The notes under the pieces: model-generated
What the model was told of the DNA's origin: nothing
Database searches by the model: none
What the model saw: only the letters and a program-made list of their open reading frames with translations
Program-made: the position numbers and the translations under genes
Shown here: in pieces, positions 22,464 through 32,046 of the stretch
How positions within the stretch are numbered: position 1 is the first letter of the stretch
Layout of the letters: the number at the start of each line of letters is the position of its first letter
Source: Allomuricauda sp.
GTDB lineage: Bacteria > Bacteroidota > Bacteroidia > Flavobacteriales > Flavobacteriaceae
Assembly: GCF_028280385.1 (NCBI RefSeq)
Contig: NZ_JANQLX010000018.1
Span: 1-39,717 of the forward strand
Direction: 5' to 3'
DNA length: 39,717 bases

Positions 22464-22522
22464 GTCATTCCTGCGACCGTGTGCCGCCAAAAGCTCTAGT
22501 GGAGGCGCAAGACAGGAATCTA
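22464..22522. repeat. REP-like imperfect inverted repeat
   Basis: ATTCCTG (22467-22473) pairs with CAGGAAT (22513-22519). Inside are further complementary blocks (TGCG/CGCA and GCCGCC/GGAGGC with a mismatch). It lies between the tRNA and yqeY and resembles dispersed palindromic intergenic elements. Confidence 0.55.
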
Positions 22523-22526
22523 CCGC

Positions 22527-22979
22527 CTAATTACTCAATTTTGCCTTTACAATACTGGAAATAGTTTTACCGTCCGCTTGTCCGGCCAATTCCTTGGAGA
22601 CCGTCCCCATAACTTTTCCCATATCCTGCATCCCTGAGGCTCCAATTGCATCGATGGTCTGAACAACCACTTTTTCAATTTCTTCCTCGGTCAATTGCTC
22701 CGGCAGGAACCTTTCAATTATCGCAGCTTGGGCCAATTCCGGTTCTGCTAAATCGTCCCTTCCCTGTTCCTGGAAAATTGCTGCGCTATCCTTGCGTTGC
22801 TTAACCAGCTTTTGGACCAATTTAATCTCATCTGCCTCACTCATTCCATCTGAAGCGCCCTTTTCCGTGCTGGCCAACAACAAGGCCGACTTAATGGCAC
22901 GCAATGCCTCCAAAGCCACGGAGTCCTTCGCTTTCATGGCGGCCTTCATTTCGGTCATCACTTGTTCCTGCAAACTCAT
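22527..22979 (-). CDS. yqeY: GatB/YqeY domain protein
   Basis: A 150-residue soluble helical protein. The family N terminus is MSLQEQVMTEMKAAMKAKDS, followed by ALRAIKSALL, VQKLVKQRKDSAAIF and FLPEQLTEEEIEKVV. The C-terminal segment MGKVMGTVSKELAGQADG is shared with the tail domain of the GatB amidotransferase subunit, where it helps bind tRNA. The role of stand-alone YqeY is unclear, possibly tRNA-related. I chose the ATG at 22977-22979; an upstream in-frame start would add 19 atypical residues. It follows ftsZ after 102 nt with a terminator and its own -7 element between. Confidence 0.93.
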   Translation of the reverse strand: MSLQEQVMTEMKAAMKAKDSVALEALRAIKSALLLASTEKGASDGMSEADEIKLVQKLVKQRKDSAAIFQEQGRDDLAEPELAQAAIIERFLPEQLTEEEIEKVVVQTIDAIGASGMQDMGKVMGTVSKELAGQADGKTISSIVKAKLSN

Positions 22980-23000
22980 ATTCCAATTTATTTTGGGCTG

Positions 23001-23008
23001 CGAAGATA
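23001..23008 (-). promoter_or_regulatory. -7 promoter element of yqeY
   Basis: On the minus strand TATCTTCG differs from TAnnTTTG at one base and ends 21 nt before the yqeY ATG. It abuts the T-run of the ftsZ terminator. Confidence 0.45.
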
Positions 23009-23044
23009 AAAAATAAACCCGAAAGTCTCTTAACAATCGGGCTT
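23006..23044 (-). terminator. Terminator after ftsZ, end of the dcw cluster
   Basis: On the minus strand AAGCCCGA (23044-23037) pairs with TCGGGTTT (23022-23015), 8 bp with one G-U, followed by ATTTTTTAT. It separates the dcw transcript from yqeY. Confidence 0.7.
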
Positions 23045-23081
23045 ATCATTTCCATTTAAAATGGATACAATTTAAACACTA

Positions 23082-25019
23082 CTAATCAACATTATCGTGC
23101 AAAAAAGAGTTGTTGGAACGCAATTGCATTTCATCATTGCTATCCTCACTCAATGTGGTGCGGGATACCTTTTGCTCCTTGGGCGTTTCGGTCAAATCCA
23201 CACCTTGTCTTTTATAGGCAGGTTGCTTTTCTATTTCATCTATGCTATTTCTATTGTTTTGAAACTTATAGTTGAAATTCTTTAACTTTTTCCTACGTTC
23301 ATCCGCCCTATCCTTTAGCATATCGCTTATGGAACTGTTCATGGGGTCCATGCCCCCAGCTCCCTTATCATCTCCGGTAGACGCTTCGGGTTCCAGCGTT
23401 TTCTTTTCAAAAACCAGCTCGTTTTCCACCATTTTTGGCTCATGGGTCTCCGCAACGGACCGGGCACCGGTCAATTGGGTTTCCAACTCCATATATTCTT
23501 CAAGGTTGTAGCGCGTTTCACCTTCTTTGTTGTATTCCAATACGGGCTTTACCTCCACAAACTCCTGAACATCAATATCCTTGATCTTATCATCGTTAAG
23601 GTCGAAGGTAATGGTATGTTGTACTTCTTCCTCCTCCACTTGGTTCAATGGCATATCAAAGGTTAGGGCAAATTGATCTTCATCTTTGGGGCTAACCACT
23701 TCAGGATCTACCACCTCAATGTCGTTCAAAATGCTTTTGGCCTCAATGATCACAAAATCGTCTTCCACGTTCTCGGGCACAACCTCCTCATAGAACACGT
23801 TAAAATTTCGGATGTAGTTTGTGGTCGGGATCAAATCGGTCTCGATTTCTTTGGGTTCCTCCTCCATTTCCAAGGTATGTCTTACCACCTCTGGCTCCTC
23901 TTCCACAGGAGGCTTCTCCATTTTGATTTCCTGTACGGATGTGGACTCAGGAGCGAGCTCCTGCTCTGCAGTCTGTTCATCTTCCAAGGTATAGAACACC
24001 TTTTTGCTTTCTGTATTTACGATATGGTCCTGTTGGTCCACATTAAAACCAGTGGCAATAACGGTAACCGCGATGGCATCGCCCAAGTTTTCATCTTCCC
24101 CGACACCCATAATAATGTTGGCCCCATGGCCAGCTTCAATTTGGATGTAATCGTTGATTTCCCCAATCTCATCAATGGTAATTTCCTGGGTACCGGACAC
24201 GATGAGCAGCAACACATTTTTAGCACCATTGATTTTGTTATCGTTCAATAGCGGACTATCCAACGCCTTCATGATGGCCTCACTTGCCCTGGCCGATCCT
24301 GAGGCTGTGGATGACCCCATAATTGCGGTACCACTATTGGAAAGTACGGTTTTTGCGTCCCTAAGGTCAATGTTCTGGGTATAGTGATGGGTTATTACTT
24401 CTGCAATTCCCCGAGCGGCGGTTGCCAAAACTTCATCTGCCTTGGAGAAACCGGCCTTGAACCCCAAATTACCATATACCTCCCGCAATTTATTGTTGTT
24501 GATCACAATCAATGAGTCAACATTTTCCCTTAATTTTTCAATACCAACCTGGGCTTGCTTGTTACGCATGGCCCCTTCAAACTGAAATGGAATGGTAACG
24601 ATCCCCACGGTAAGCACATCCATCTCCCGGGCCACCTTGGCAATGATCGGGGCAGCACCTGTCCCCGTTCCACCGCCCATTCCCGCAGTGATAAATGCCA
24701 TTTTGGTACTACTTTCCAGCATGGATTTTACCTCTTCCATACTTTCCAGGGCCGCCTGTTCTCCGATTTCTGGATTTGCCCCAGCTCCCAAACCTTCGGT
24801 AAGGGAAACGCCCAGTTGGATTTTGTTGGGTATGGGGCTGTTTTGAAGGGCTTGTGCATCTGTGTTGCAGATTACAAAGTCCACTCCGTTTATTCCGGCC
24901 TGGAACATGTGGTTGATGGCATTGCCACCTCCACCTCCAACGCCAATTACCTTAATTACGTTGCTCTTGTTTTTGGGAAGGTCAAAAGCGATGTTGTCAA
25001 ATTCGGTGCTCTTACTCAT
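23082..25019 (-). CDS. ftsZ: Cell division protein FtsZ with long C-terminal extension
   Basis: A 645-residue tubulin-like GTPase that forms the division ring. The GTPase core covers about 18-335: VIGVGGGGGNAINHM, the signature GGGTGTG at 115-121, and the T7-loop region with QNIDLRDAKTVLSNSGTAIMG. After the core comes a long linker of about 260 residues, strongly acidic and rich in Glu, Val and Thr. A basic segment (DRADERRKKLKNFNYKF) and a PAYKRQGVDL motif, likely the conserved C-terminal peptide, follow, and then a further polar tail. The E. coli protein has 383 residues; long linkers are usual in flavobacteria. It is the last dcw gene, 28 nt after ftsA. Confidence 0.98.
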   Translation of the reverse strand: MSKSTEFDNIAFDLPKNKSNVIKVIGVGGGGGNAINHMFQAGINGVDFVICNTDAQALQNSPIPNKIQLGVSLTEGLGAGANPEIGEQAALESMEEVKSMLESSTKMAFITAGMGGGTGTGAAPIIAKVAREMDVLTVGIVTIPFQFEGAMRNKQAQVGIEKLRENVDSLIVINNNKLREVYGNLGFKAGFSKADEVLATAARGIAEVITHHYTQNIDLRDAKTVLSNSGTAIMGSSTASGSARASEAIMKALDSPLLNDNKINGAKNVLLLIVSGTQEITIDEIGEINDYIQIEAGHGANIIMGVGEDENLGDAIAVTVIATGFNVDQQDHIVNTESKKVFYTLEDEQTAEQELAPESTSVQEIKMEKPPVEEEPEVVRHTLEMEEEPKEIETDLIPTTNYIRNFNVFYEEVVPENVEDDFVIIEAKSILNDIEVVDPEVVSPKDEDQFALTFDMPLNQVEEEEVQHTITFDLNDDKIKDIDVQEFVEVKPVLEYNKEGETRYNLEEYMELETQLTGARSVAETHEPKMVENELVFEKKTLEPEASTGDDKGAGGMDPMNSSISDMLKDRADERRKKLKNFNYKFQNNRNSIDEIEKQPAYKRQGVDLTETPKEQKVSRTTLSEDSNDEMQLRSNNSFLHDNVD

Positions 25020-25047
25020 GACAGTTGTGTTTCGTTTAATGGGGTTA

Positions 25048-26364
25048 CTATTCTGCGTTGTCCAAAAAGTCCTTTAATTTCTCGGACCATTTGTCAAATA
25101 TCGATTTGCGTTCTTTGCTGACCTGTGCCGACTCATGTCCCTGACCCACCAACACCTTCTCTTCTTCCAGAACTGCTTCCTCCTCTTCTACATATTGCTT
25201 GTTGTTGGTTTCCAGGGCATTCATTAGTAGACCAACGGCGGTGGCATACAACGGGCTGGCAATTTCGTCATCTGAATCGCCTGCCAAGTGCTCATTGGGG
25301 TATCCAATTCGGGTATCCATACCTGTGATATATTCCACCAATTGTTTCAAATGCTTCAATTGGCTACCTCCCCCGGTCAGTACAATTCCGGCAATGAGTT
25401 TCTTTTTCTGTTCCTCATGGCCATAGTTTTTGATTTCCACATACACCTGCTCCACAATTTCCACCACTCGTGCGTGAATAATTTTGGACAGGTTCTTTAG
25501 GGTGATTTCTTTGGGTTCGCGACCCCTTAGCCCTGGGATGGAAACAATTTCATTATCCTTGTTCTCTCCTGGCCATGCCGACCCAAATTTTATTTTTAGG
25601 AGTTCCGCTTGTTTTTCAATAATGGAACATCCTTCCTTAATATCTTCAGTGATCACGTTGCCACCAAAAGGAATAACTGAGGTGTGGCGGATAATACCAT
25701 CTTTGAAGATGGCCAAATCGGTGGTTCCACCACCTATATCGATTAGGGCAACCCCAGCTTCTTTTTCTTCCTGGCTCAGTACCGCCTCAGCGGATGCCAA
25801 TGGTTCTAAAGTGATGTTCCCAAGATCAAGCCCTGCACTTTTGATGCATCGCCCAATATTTTTAATGGAGGACACCTGGCCCACTACCACATGGAAATTG
25901 GCTTCCAGACGGCCACCGTACATTCCTTTGGGCTCCTTGATTTCAGATTGGCCATCCACTTTGTATTCTTGTGGCAACACATGAATGATCTCTTCCCCTG
26001 GAAGCATGACCAGTTTGTAGACCTGGTTGCAGAGTTTTTCCAGATCATCATCATTAATAACTTCTTCGGAATTGGGTCGTGTGATATAGTCGCTGTGTTG
26101 AAGACTTCGGATATGCTGACCGGCAATGCCCACCACAACGGAACCAATTTTCAGTCCTGAGTTGAGTTCTGCCTGTTCCACTGCTTGTTGGATAGAGGAA
26201 ATAGTCTGGGTGATGTTGTTCACAACACCACGGTGCACTCCCAGGCTTTTGGATCTACCGGTGCCCAATATCTCAATTTTGCCATAGTCGTTCTCCCTAC
26301 CAATGATCGCCACGATCTTGGTGGTTCCAATGTCCAACCCAACCGAATATTTACCTTGTTCCAT
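25048..26364 (-). CDS. ftsA: Cell division protein FtsA
   Basis: A 438-residue actin-like ATPase that tethers FtsZ to the membrane and recruits later division proteins. ATP-binding motifs are GLDIGTTKIVAIIG at the N terminus, LIDIGGGTTDLAIF near residue 205 and GIVLTGGGSQLKHL near residue 330. The C terminus, SIFDKWSEKLKDFLDNAE, forms the amphipathic membrane-targeting helix, preceded by a Glu-rich linker. It starts 3 nt after ftsQ and is followed by ftsZ, the invariant order of the cluster. Confidence 0.97.
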   Translation of the reverse strand: MEQGKYSVGLDIGTTKIVAIIGRENDYGKIEILGTGRSKSLGVHRGVVNNITQTISSIQQAVEQAELNSGLKIGSVVVGIAGQHIRSLQHSDYITRPNSEEVINDDDLEKLCNQVYKLVMLPGEEIIHVLPQEYKVDGQSEIKEPKGMYGGRLEANFHVVVGQVSSIKNIGRCIKSAGLDLGNITLEPLASAEAVLSQEEKEAGVALIDIGGGTTDLAIFKDGIIRHTSVIPFGGNVITEDIKEGCSIIEKQAELLKIKFGSAWPGENKDNEIVSIPGLRGREPKEITLKNLSKIIHARVVEIVEQVYVEIKNYGHEEQKKKLIAGIVLTGGGSQLKHLKQLVEYITGMDTRIGYPNEHLAGDSDDEIASPLYATAVGLLMNALETNNKQYVEEEEAVLEEEKVLVGQGHESAQVSKERKSIFDKWSEKLKDFLDNAE

Positions 26365-26367
26365 ACT

Positions 26368-27087
26368 TTAAATTTTGGTACAAACCACTTGATTGCTGAA
26401 TTCTAAACTTACCACTGCGTATTTTTCCAAGGATTTATCCTTGGCCGCTTTGGCATAAAAGGCCATAAAATTTTTAAACTTTTCATTGAGGTTGTCCACC
26501 CCTCCCAAATTCACGACAAAATTTTCCAATCTAAACTTGAGTTGGTATTTCCCCTCTTCTTCAATATGTATCCCAATGACGTTTTTCCGAAGGAAATCGT
26601 CCTCGTTGATGTAATTCAAAATAACATAAGCGTCCTCTAGGGTCTTACCTGTAATTACACCAGTAATTATGGGCACCCTGGCCGAATGATGATTGGATAA
26701 GGGCATGCGTTCCCCCACATCATCCAAATAAAATTTAGAGACTCCCTCTACCCTTCCAATTGGTTTTCGCTGAACAATCTTGGATATAAGTTCTCCGTTT
26801 ACAGTAAGATAGACTTGGGCATTTTTCACCATATCGTTGGAACGTAATACCTCCTCTATGGTATTCAAAACTAATTGTTCTTTAGGCCTGTTTTTTACGG
26901 TGCCGTAATTTTGTATTAACAATTTATTAACTGAGGCTTCTGTAATATATAAACTGTTGTCTCCCAAAAACTTAATGGAAATATCCTCCACCTTTTTTTG
27001 ATTGCTCCTATAATCTGCAAAGCCGTACAACGCGACCACCGCAACGGACAAGAAACCCAGTTTTATATAATTCCAATTAACTCGCAT
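26368..27087 (-). CDS. ftsQ: Cell division protein FtsQ
   Basis: A 239-residue bitopic division protein. A short cytoplasmic N terminus and one transmembrane helix (about 10-25) precede a POTRA-like periplasmic domain and a beta domain (YLDDVGERMPLS, PIITGVITGKTLEDAYVILNYI). It bridges FtsA/FtsZ-stage proteins with FtsI and FtsW. Sequence conservation is low, as usual for FtsQ, so position between murC and ftsA is a main support. It overlaps the murC 3' end by 11 nt. Confidence 0.9.
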   Translation of the reverse strand: MRVNWNYIKLGFLSVAVVALYGFADYRSNQKKVEDISIKFLGDNSLYITEASVNKLLIQNYGTVKNRPKEQLVLNTIEEVLRSNDMVKNAQVYLTVNGELISKIVQRKPIGRVEGVSKFYLDDVGERMPLSNHHSARVPIITGVITGKTLEDAYVILNYINEDDFLRKNVIGIHIEEEGKYQLKFRLENFVVNLGGVDNLNEKFKNFMAFYAKAAKDKSLEKYAVVSLEFSNQVVCTKI

Positions 27088-28429
27088 AAGCCAATTCTTT
27101 TTTGATTTTTGGAACCTCCATTCCTATGTCTCCAGCACCCAGTGTTACCAAAACACCGGTCTCGCACTGTTTTACTTCATCCATCAATTGGGACTTGGAC
27201 AAAAGCTTTTTATTGGGGTTTTCAATTTTATCCAATAACCAACCTGATGTAATCCCAGGAATCGGCTCTTCCCTGGCCGGATATATTTCCAACAGAAAAA
27301 CAATGTCAAATTTGGCAAGACTGGCCGCAAATTCTTCCCCAAAATCCTTGGTTCTGGAAAAGAGATGGGGTTGGAACACCGCTGTTATTGTCTGATCGGG
27401 ATGCATTTCCCGAATGGCCTGGTGTACAGCTTCAATTTCGGTGGGATGATGCGCATAATCATCAATAAAAACAAAGTCGTTCTCCTTAATCTGGTACGAG
27501 AATCTTCGTTGTACCCCCTTAAAAGTTCCCAAAGCCTCTGCAAGGCGGTCCGGAGGGGAACCAGCCTGTACCGCCATTGCAAAAGCAGCTAATCCATTGA
27601 GCAGGTTATGCCTACCGGGTTTGGTAAAGCGAACCTGCTTTAACACCTCCTTGGGCGTGATCAAATCAAAAATGTAGGTTCCATGTTCAATATTGATATT
27701 TTCAATCCGGTAATCAGAATCGTCGTCAATTCCAAAGGTGGTGCCCTTTAAATCCAGACCGTTCTTTACAAACAATTTACCGGAAGGTTTTATTCGTTGG
27801 ATAAACGCACTAAAACTATGCTCCAACGCAGCCTTTGTACCGTAAATGTCCAAATGATCGGCATCCATGGAAGTCACACAGGCCACATCTGGGGTAAGTT
27901 GCAAAAACGAACGATCAAACTCATCTGCTTCCACCACGGAATATTCCGTGCCATCCAGCACAAAATTGCTATTAAAATCCTCCGATATGCCGCCCAAAAA
28001 GGCGGTAAATGGTGTCCCGGTTTCCTTAAGTAAATGGGCCAGAATACAAGACGTTGTTGTTTTGCCATGGGTGCCAGCAACAGCAAAGCAGAAAGTATCC
28101 TTGGTAATGATTCCCAGTACTTCCGAACGCTTTTTCACCTGAAAGCCGTTGTTCCAAAAATACTGCAGCTGGGTATGGCAATCCGGAACCGCTGGGGTGT
28201 ATACCACCAAAGTATGTTGCGTATCCGTAAAATGGGAAGGTATCAGTTCCAAGTCATCCTTAAAATGAACTGAAATTTTATTGGAGGCCAACTCATCCGT
28301 AATGGGGGTTTGGGTCTTATCGTAACCCATAACCTCCTTGCCCACGAACTTGAAGTAACGCGCCAAAGCGGACATACCAATGCCACCTATGCCAATAAAG
28401 AAGACGTTATGTATATCCTTCAAGTTCAT
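27077..28429 (-). CDS. murC: UDP-N-acetylmuramate--L-alanine ligase
   Basis: A 450-residue cytoplasmic Mur ligase that adds the first amino acid, L-Ala, to UDP-MurNAc in peptidoglycan precursor synthesis. The N-terminal UDP-binding motif is FIGIGGIGMSALA, and the ATP-binding P-loop AGTHGKTTT is at about 118-126. The central EADEFDRSF segment and the C-terminal DDYAHHPTEI motif complete the Mur ligase signature. It overlaps murG by 4 nt (ATGA type) and ftsQ by 11 nt. Confidence 0.98.
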   Translation of the reverse strand: MNLKDIHNVFFIGIGGIGMSALARYFKFVGKEVMGYDKTQTPITDELASNKISVHFKDDLELIPSHFTDTQHTLVVYTPAVPDCHTQLQYFWNNGFQVKKRSEVLGIITKDTFCFAVAGTHGKTTTSCILAHLLKETGTPFTAFLGGISEDFNSNFVLDGTEYSVVEADEFDRSFLQLTPDVACVTSMDADHLDIYGTKAALEHSFSAFIQRIKPSGKLFVKNGLDLKGTTFGIDDDSDYRIENINIEHGTYIFDLITPKEVLKQVRFTKPGRHNLLNGLAAFAMAVQAGSPPDRLAEALGTFKGVQRRFSYQIKENDFVFIDDYAHHPTEIEAVHQAIREMHPDQTITAVFQPHLFSRTKDFGEEFAASLAKFDIVFLLEIYPAREEPIPGITSGWLLDKIENPNKKLLSKSQLMDEVKQCETGVLVTLGAGDIGMEVPKIKKELAYAS

Positions 28430-29514
28430 TTCAACAGTTGCTCTATTTCATCAACAATATGGGCCGTTGCGTGTGGCAAGGCTAGATTTTTGATATTTGT
28501 TCCCAATTCTTTTTGTCTCTTTTCTGATTGCACCAATTCCTCGAAGGTATTCTTGAATTCGGCATCCAAATGGAGCTCCTTGATCATCAAAGCGGCATCT
28601 TTGGCCACCAAAGCTTCGGCATTCTTTGTCTGGTGATCTTCCGCCACATTGGGCGATGGAATAAAAATCACGGGTTTTCCCATCAGGCACAACTCCGACA
28701 CAGAACCTGCACCCGCTCTTGAAATGATAAAATCAGCAGCGCTATAGGCATGATCCATTTTATTTATAAAAGCCAAAACCTTCACTGATTTTGAATCATA
28801 CTTACTGTATTCTTCGTGATACAGTTTTCCGCATTGCCACAAGAGTTGTACATCCTTTTGCCCAAAAAATTCCAGTTCCCTTTCAACAAGCTGGTTAATT
28901 CTCCTGGCCCCTAGACTACCCCCAAGGACCAACACCGTTTTTTTATCCGAATGCAGTCCATAAGTGGCCAATGCAGTGGCTTTGGACACTTTTAAATCTA
29001 CCAGATCCTGTCGCACCGGATTTCCTGTCTTCACAATTTTGTCTTTTGGAAAAAAGGCATCCATATTATCATAGGCCACACAAATACGTTTGGCTTTTGC
29101 CGCAAGTAATTTATTGGTGATCCCTGCATAGGAATTTTGTTCTTGAAGCACACAGGGCACCTTGGCGCTTGCGGCCATACGCAGTAATGGTCCACTTGCG
29201 AAACCTCCGGTGCCGATAGCTACATCCGGCTTAAACCTTCTAACTATGTTGCGTGCTCTCAACAAACTACTTAACAGTTTAAAGGGAAACATGAGATTTT
29301 TCAATGTCAGTTTCCGTTGTAATCCACTTATCCACAGGCCTTCAATTTTAAAACCAGCCTGGGGTACTTTTTCCATTTCCATTTTATCCTTGGCCCCAAC
29401 AAATAAAAATTCGGCTTCTGGGTGCCTTCGTTTTAGCTCTTGTGCTATGGCGATGGCCGGATAAATATGTCCTCCCGTTCCTCCTCCAGAAAGTATGAAC
29501 CTATAATTGCCCAC
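28426..29514 (-). CDS. murG: UDP-GlcNAc transferase MurG
   Basis: A 362-residue membrane-associated GT-B glycosyltransferase that adds GlcNAc to lipid I to form lipid II. The N-terminal GGGTGGHIYPA glycine loop lies at about 10-20; the C-terminal donor-binding part has VLGGSLGARRIN, RAGAGSVSELCLMGKPVIFIP and EDHQTKNA. The start is GTG (29512-29514), 14 nt inside ftsW. This supports tight coupling of lipid II synthesis with the FtsW polymerase. Confidence 0.97.
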   Translation of the reverse strand: MGNYRFILSGGGTGGHIYPAIAIAQELKRRHPEAEFLFVGAKDKMEMEKVPQAGFKIEGLWISGLQRKLTLKNLMFPFKLLSSLLRARNIVRRFKPDVAIGTGGFASGPLLRMAASAKVPCVLQEQNSYAGITNKLLAAKAKRICVAYDNMDAFFPKDKIVKTGNPVRQDLVDLKVSKATALATYGLHSDKKTVLVLGGSLGARRINQLVERELEFFGQKDVQLLWQCGKLYHEEYSKYDSKSVKVLAFINKMDHAYSAADFIISRAGAGSVSELCLMGKPVIFIPSPNVAEDHQTKNAEALVAKDAALMIKELHLDAEFKNTFEELVQSEKRQKELGTNIKNLALPHATAHIVDEIEQLLK

Positions 29515-30709
29515 TTAATACTTCTAAAGGGTTGGTTTCATCTATATCATGGGATTGCTCCTCTAGATTTTCAGCTTTATTACTTGCACTTAGTACAATG
29601 CCGATGGCCATACATGTCATCCAAATGGACGTCCCCCCCATGCTGATCAAGGGCAATGGCTGCCCGGTCACCGGAAACAATTGCACCACTACCGCCATAT
29701 TGATAAATGCCTGGAAAACAATGGGCAGTCCCACTCCGATGACCAATAGTTTGGCAAATATGGTCTTTGCCGAATTGGCCACCACCACTATCCTGAACAA
29801 CAGTAACAGATAGATAAACAAAAGGGCCCCACCACCAAGCAAACCATATTCCTCAATGATAATGGCAAATATGAAATCGGAGGTACTTTGCGACAACATG
29901 TTCTTTACAACACTTTTTCCAGCACCTTTTCCTACCAAACCGCCTTCCGCTATGGCGATTTTGGCCAGGGTCAACTGGTGCAAATCATCTTTGTCCGCTT
30001 TTTCCGGACTCCAAAATGTTTCTATCCTGGACTTCCAGGTGGTTGCGCGTTGACCTGGGATTACTTCCGGGGTCTTGAACACCACAAACAGAAACATGGA
30101 ACCCAAAACAAGTCCCGTGCCCATAATGGCAAACAAATATTTCAGGGGATATCCCCCCAAAAAGCACAAGACCAATACCAACAAACATATTATGGCCGCG
30201 GTTGAAAAATTTTCAGGTAAGATCAGTAACACCACCAATGCCGTTGGCAACCATAATGGCAGTATACTTTCCTTAAATGTGATCGCCGTATCCTTGATTT
30301 TGGTCAAGTACCTAGCCACCCAGATCATAAGTACCACTGAAGCCAAAGTGGATGTCTGAAAATTAACCCCTACAAAAGGGATTTTGATCCATCTGTTGGC
30401 GGTTACTCCACCTATTTTTGTTTCCACGGTCAAGGTGTAGGCCAAAAGAATAAGTACTATGGGTATGGCAATTATGGACAGCCCCTTGAAATAGTGGGTT
30501 GGAATTCGATGCACCGCATAAATAATCCCAAATCCCAAAAACAGCAACACTCCATGTTTTACCAAATGTCCTATGGTGGTACCATCATCATTTACGTAAA
30601 CCAAATTGGTACTGGCACTATACACCGGCAAAAATGAGAAAAGGGCCAACAGGGCCACAAGTCCCCAGATAGCTTTATCCCCTTTCAAATTTTTAAGTAC
30701 CGACAACAT
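29501..30709 (-). CDS. ftsW: Peptidoglycan polymerase FtsW (SEDS family)
   Basis: A 402-residue integral membrane glycosyltransferase with about ten transmembrane segments that polymerises lipid II at the septum together with FtsI. Family markers include TVETKIGGVTANRWIKIPFVGVNFQTS near residue 93, the loop QLTLAKIAIAEGGLVGKGAGKS, FIFAIIIEEYGLLGG, and FPVTGQPLPLISMGGTS near the C terminus. A soluble tail follows. murD ends 2 nt upstream and murG begins inside the gene. Confidence 0.97.
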   Translation of the reverse strand: MLSVLKNLKGDKAIWGLVALLALFSFLPVYSASTNLVYVNDDGTTIGHLVKHGVLLFLGFGIIYAVHRIPTHYFKGLSIIAIPIVLILLAYTLTVETKIGGVTANRWIKIPFVGVNFQTSTLASVVLMIWVARYLTKIKDTAITFKESILPLWLPTALVVLLILPENFSTAAIICLLVLVLCFLGGYPLKYLFAIMGTGLVLGSMFLFVVFKTPEVIPGQRATTWKSRIETFWSPEKADKDDLHQLTLAKIAIAEGGLVGKGAGKSVVKNMLSQSTSDFIFAIIIEEYGLLGGGALLFIYLLLLFRIVVVANSAKTIFAKLLVIGVGLPIVFQAFINMAVVVQLFPVTGQPLPLISMGGTSIWMTCMAIGIVLSASNKAENLEEQSHDIDETNPLEVLSGQL

Positions 30710-30711
30710 GT

Positions 30712-32046
30712 TTATAGATTTTTGATCGCGGCTTTAAATTGATTTCCCCTATCCTCGTAATTCTCAAACAGGTCAAAACTGGCACAAGCTGGCGATAACA
30801 GAACCGCATCACCGCGCTCGGCAATTTTATACGCCACCTTTACAGCTTCTTCCATAGAGTAGGTTTCCACCATAAGGTCAATGACATTGCCAAAGGCCTC
30901 TTTTAACTTTGAATTGTCCATTCCCAGACAAATCACTGCTTTCACCTTTTCCCTTACCAAGGGCATTAGTTCACTGTAATCGTTTCCTTTGTCCACCCCA
31001 CCTACAATCCAGACCAAGGGTTTTTTGATACCATCCAAGGCATAGTAAGTTGCATTGACATTGGTGGCTTTGGAATCGTTTATGTATTCCACATGGTTGA
31101 TTTTCAACACCTTCTCCAAACGGTGTGGAACACCTTGAAAAGTTTGGATACTTTGACGGATAGCTTCTTTTCTAACATTGACCAACATAGCCGCTAAACC
31201 AGCTGCCATGGTGTTTTTCACGTTATGCTGGCCATCTAGGGCCAAAGTATCTATACTCATATCCAAGGTTTTATGTTCAACATTTATTTTAATCTTATCA
31301 TTTTCGAGCCATGCTCCTTCTTGCTGTTTTTCCTTCAAGGAAAAGGGCAATAATTTGGATTGAACAGGGTGTTCCTTCAACCAGTTCTGGATGACCTTAT
31401 CATCGGCATCATAAATCAGAAAATCGTTCTGATCCTGGTTCATGGCTATGCGAAACTTGGAAGCGATGTACTTCTCAAATTGATAGTCATAGCGGTCTAA
31501 ATGGTCGGGGGTTATGTTGGTGATCATCGCTATATGTGGTTTAAAATCCACGATGCCATCCAGCTGAAAACTGCTAATCTCCAAGACATATAGGTCCACA
31601 TCCTGTTCGGCAACCATTTTTGCATAACTATCACCAATATTGCCGGCCATCCCCACATGGACACCCCCGTCTTTCAGCAGGTGGTGGGTGAGCATGGTAG
31701 TTGTGGTTTTTCCATTGCTGCCTGTGATTCCTATGATCTTGGCATCGGTGTATTTGGATGCAAACTCAATCTCGGAAATCACGGGAACACCTTTTTCCAC
31801 CAGTTGCTTTACCAAGGGTACTTTATCTGGTATACCTGGGCTCTTCATGACCAAATCCGCATTTAGGATTTTGTCTTCCGAGTGTTTTCCCGACTCCCAT
31901 TCAATCTCAAAATGTTCAAGAACTTTGCTGTAATCTTCTTTTATCTCTCCTTTGTCAGAAACAAAGACTTCAAATCCTTTTTTTTGCCCCAAGATGGCGG
32001 TTCCAACACCACTTTCGCCCCCTCCAAGTACCACCAAGCGTGCCAT
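30712..32046 (-). CDS. murD: UDP-N-acetylmuramoylalanine--D-glutamate ligase
   Basis: A 444-residue Mur ligase that adds D-Glu to UDP-MurNAc-L-Ala. The N-terminal Rossmann motif is VVLGGGESGVGTAIL, the P-loop GITGSNGKTTT at 106-116, the Mg/ATP site includes ITPDHLDRYD, and the C-terminal domain has NDSKATNVNATYYAL and LLSPACASFDLFENYEDRG. The start codon lies directly after the mraY stop, without intervening bases. Confidence 0.98.
   Translation of the reverse strand: MARLVVLGGGESGVGTAILGQKKGFEVFVSDKGEIKEDYSKVLEHFEIEWESGKHSEDKILNADLVMKSPGIPDKVPLVKQLVEKGVPVISEIEFASKYTDAKIIGITGSNGKTTTTMLTHHLLKDGGVHVGMAGNIGDSYAKMVAEQDVDLYVLEISSFQLDGIVDFKPHIAMITNITPDHLDRYDYQFEKYIASKFRIAMNQDQNDFLIYDADDKVIQNWLKEHPVQSKLLPFSLKEKQQEGAWLENDKIKINVEHKTLDMSIDTLALDGQHNVKNTMAAGLAAMLVNVRKEAIRQSIQTFQGVPHRLEKVLKINHVEYINDSKATNVNATYYALDGIKKPLVWIVGGVDKGNDYSELMPLVREKVKAVICLGMDNSKLKEAFGNVIDLMVETYSMEEAVKVAYKIAERGDAVLLSPACASFDLFENYEDRGNQFKAAIKNL

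Noticed and set aside
23673..24251. Open frame of 192 codons antisense to ftsZ
   Set aside because: It lies wholly inside ftsZ on the opposite strand, has a composition typical of a frame shadow and no promoter or family signature.
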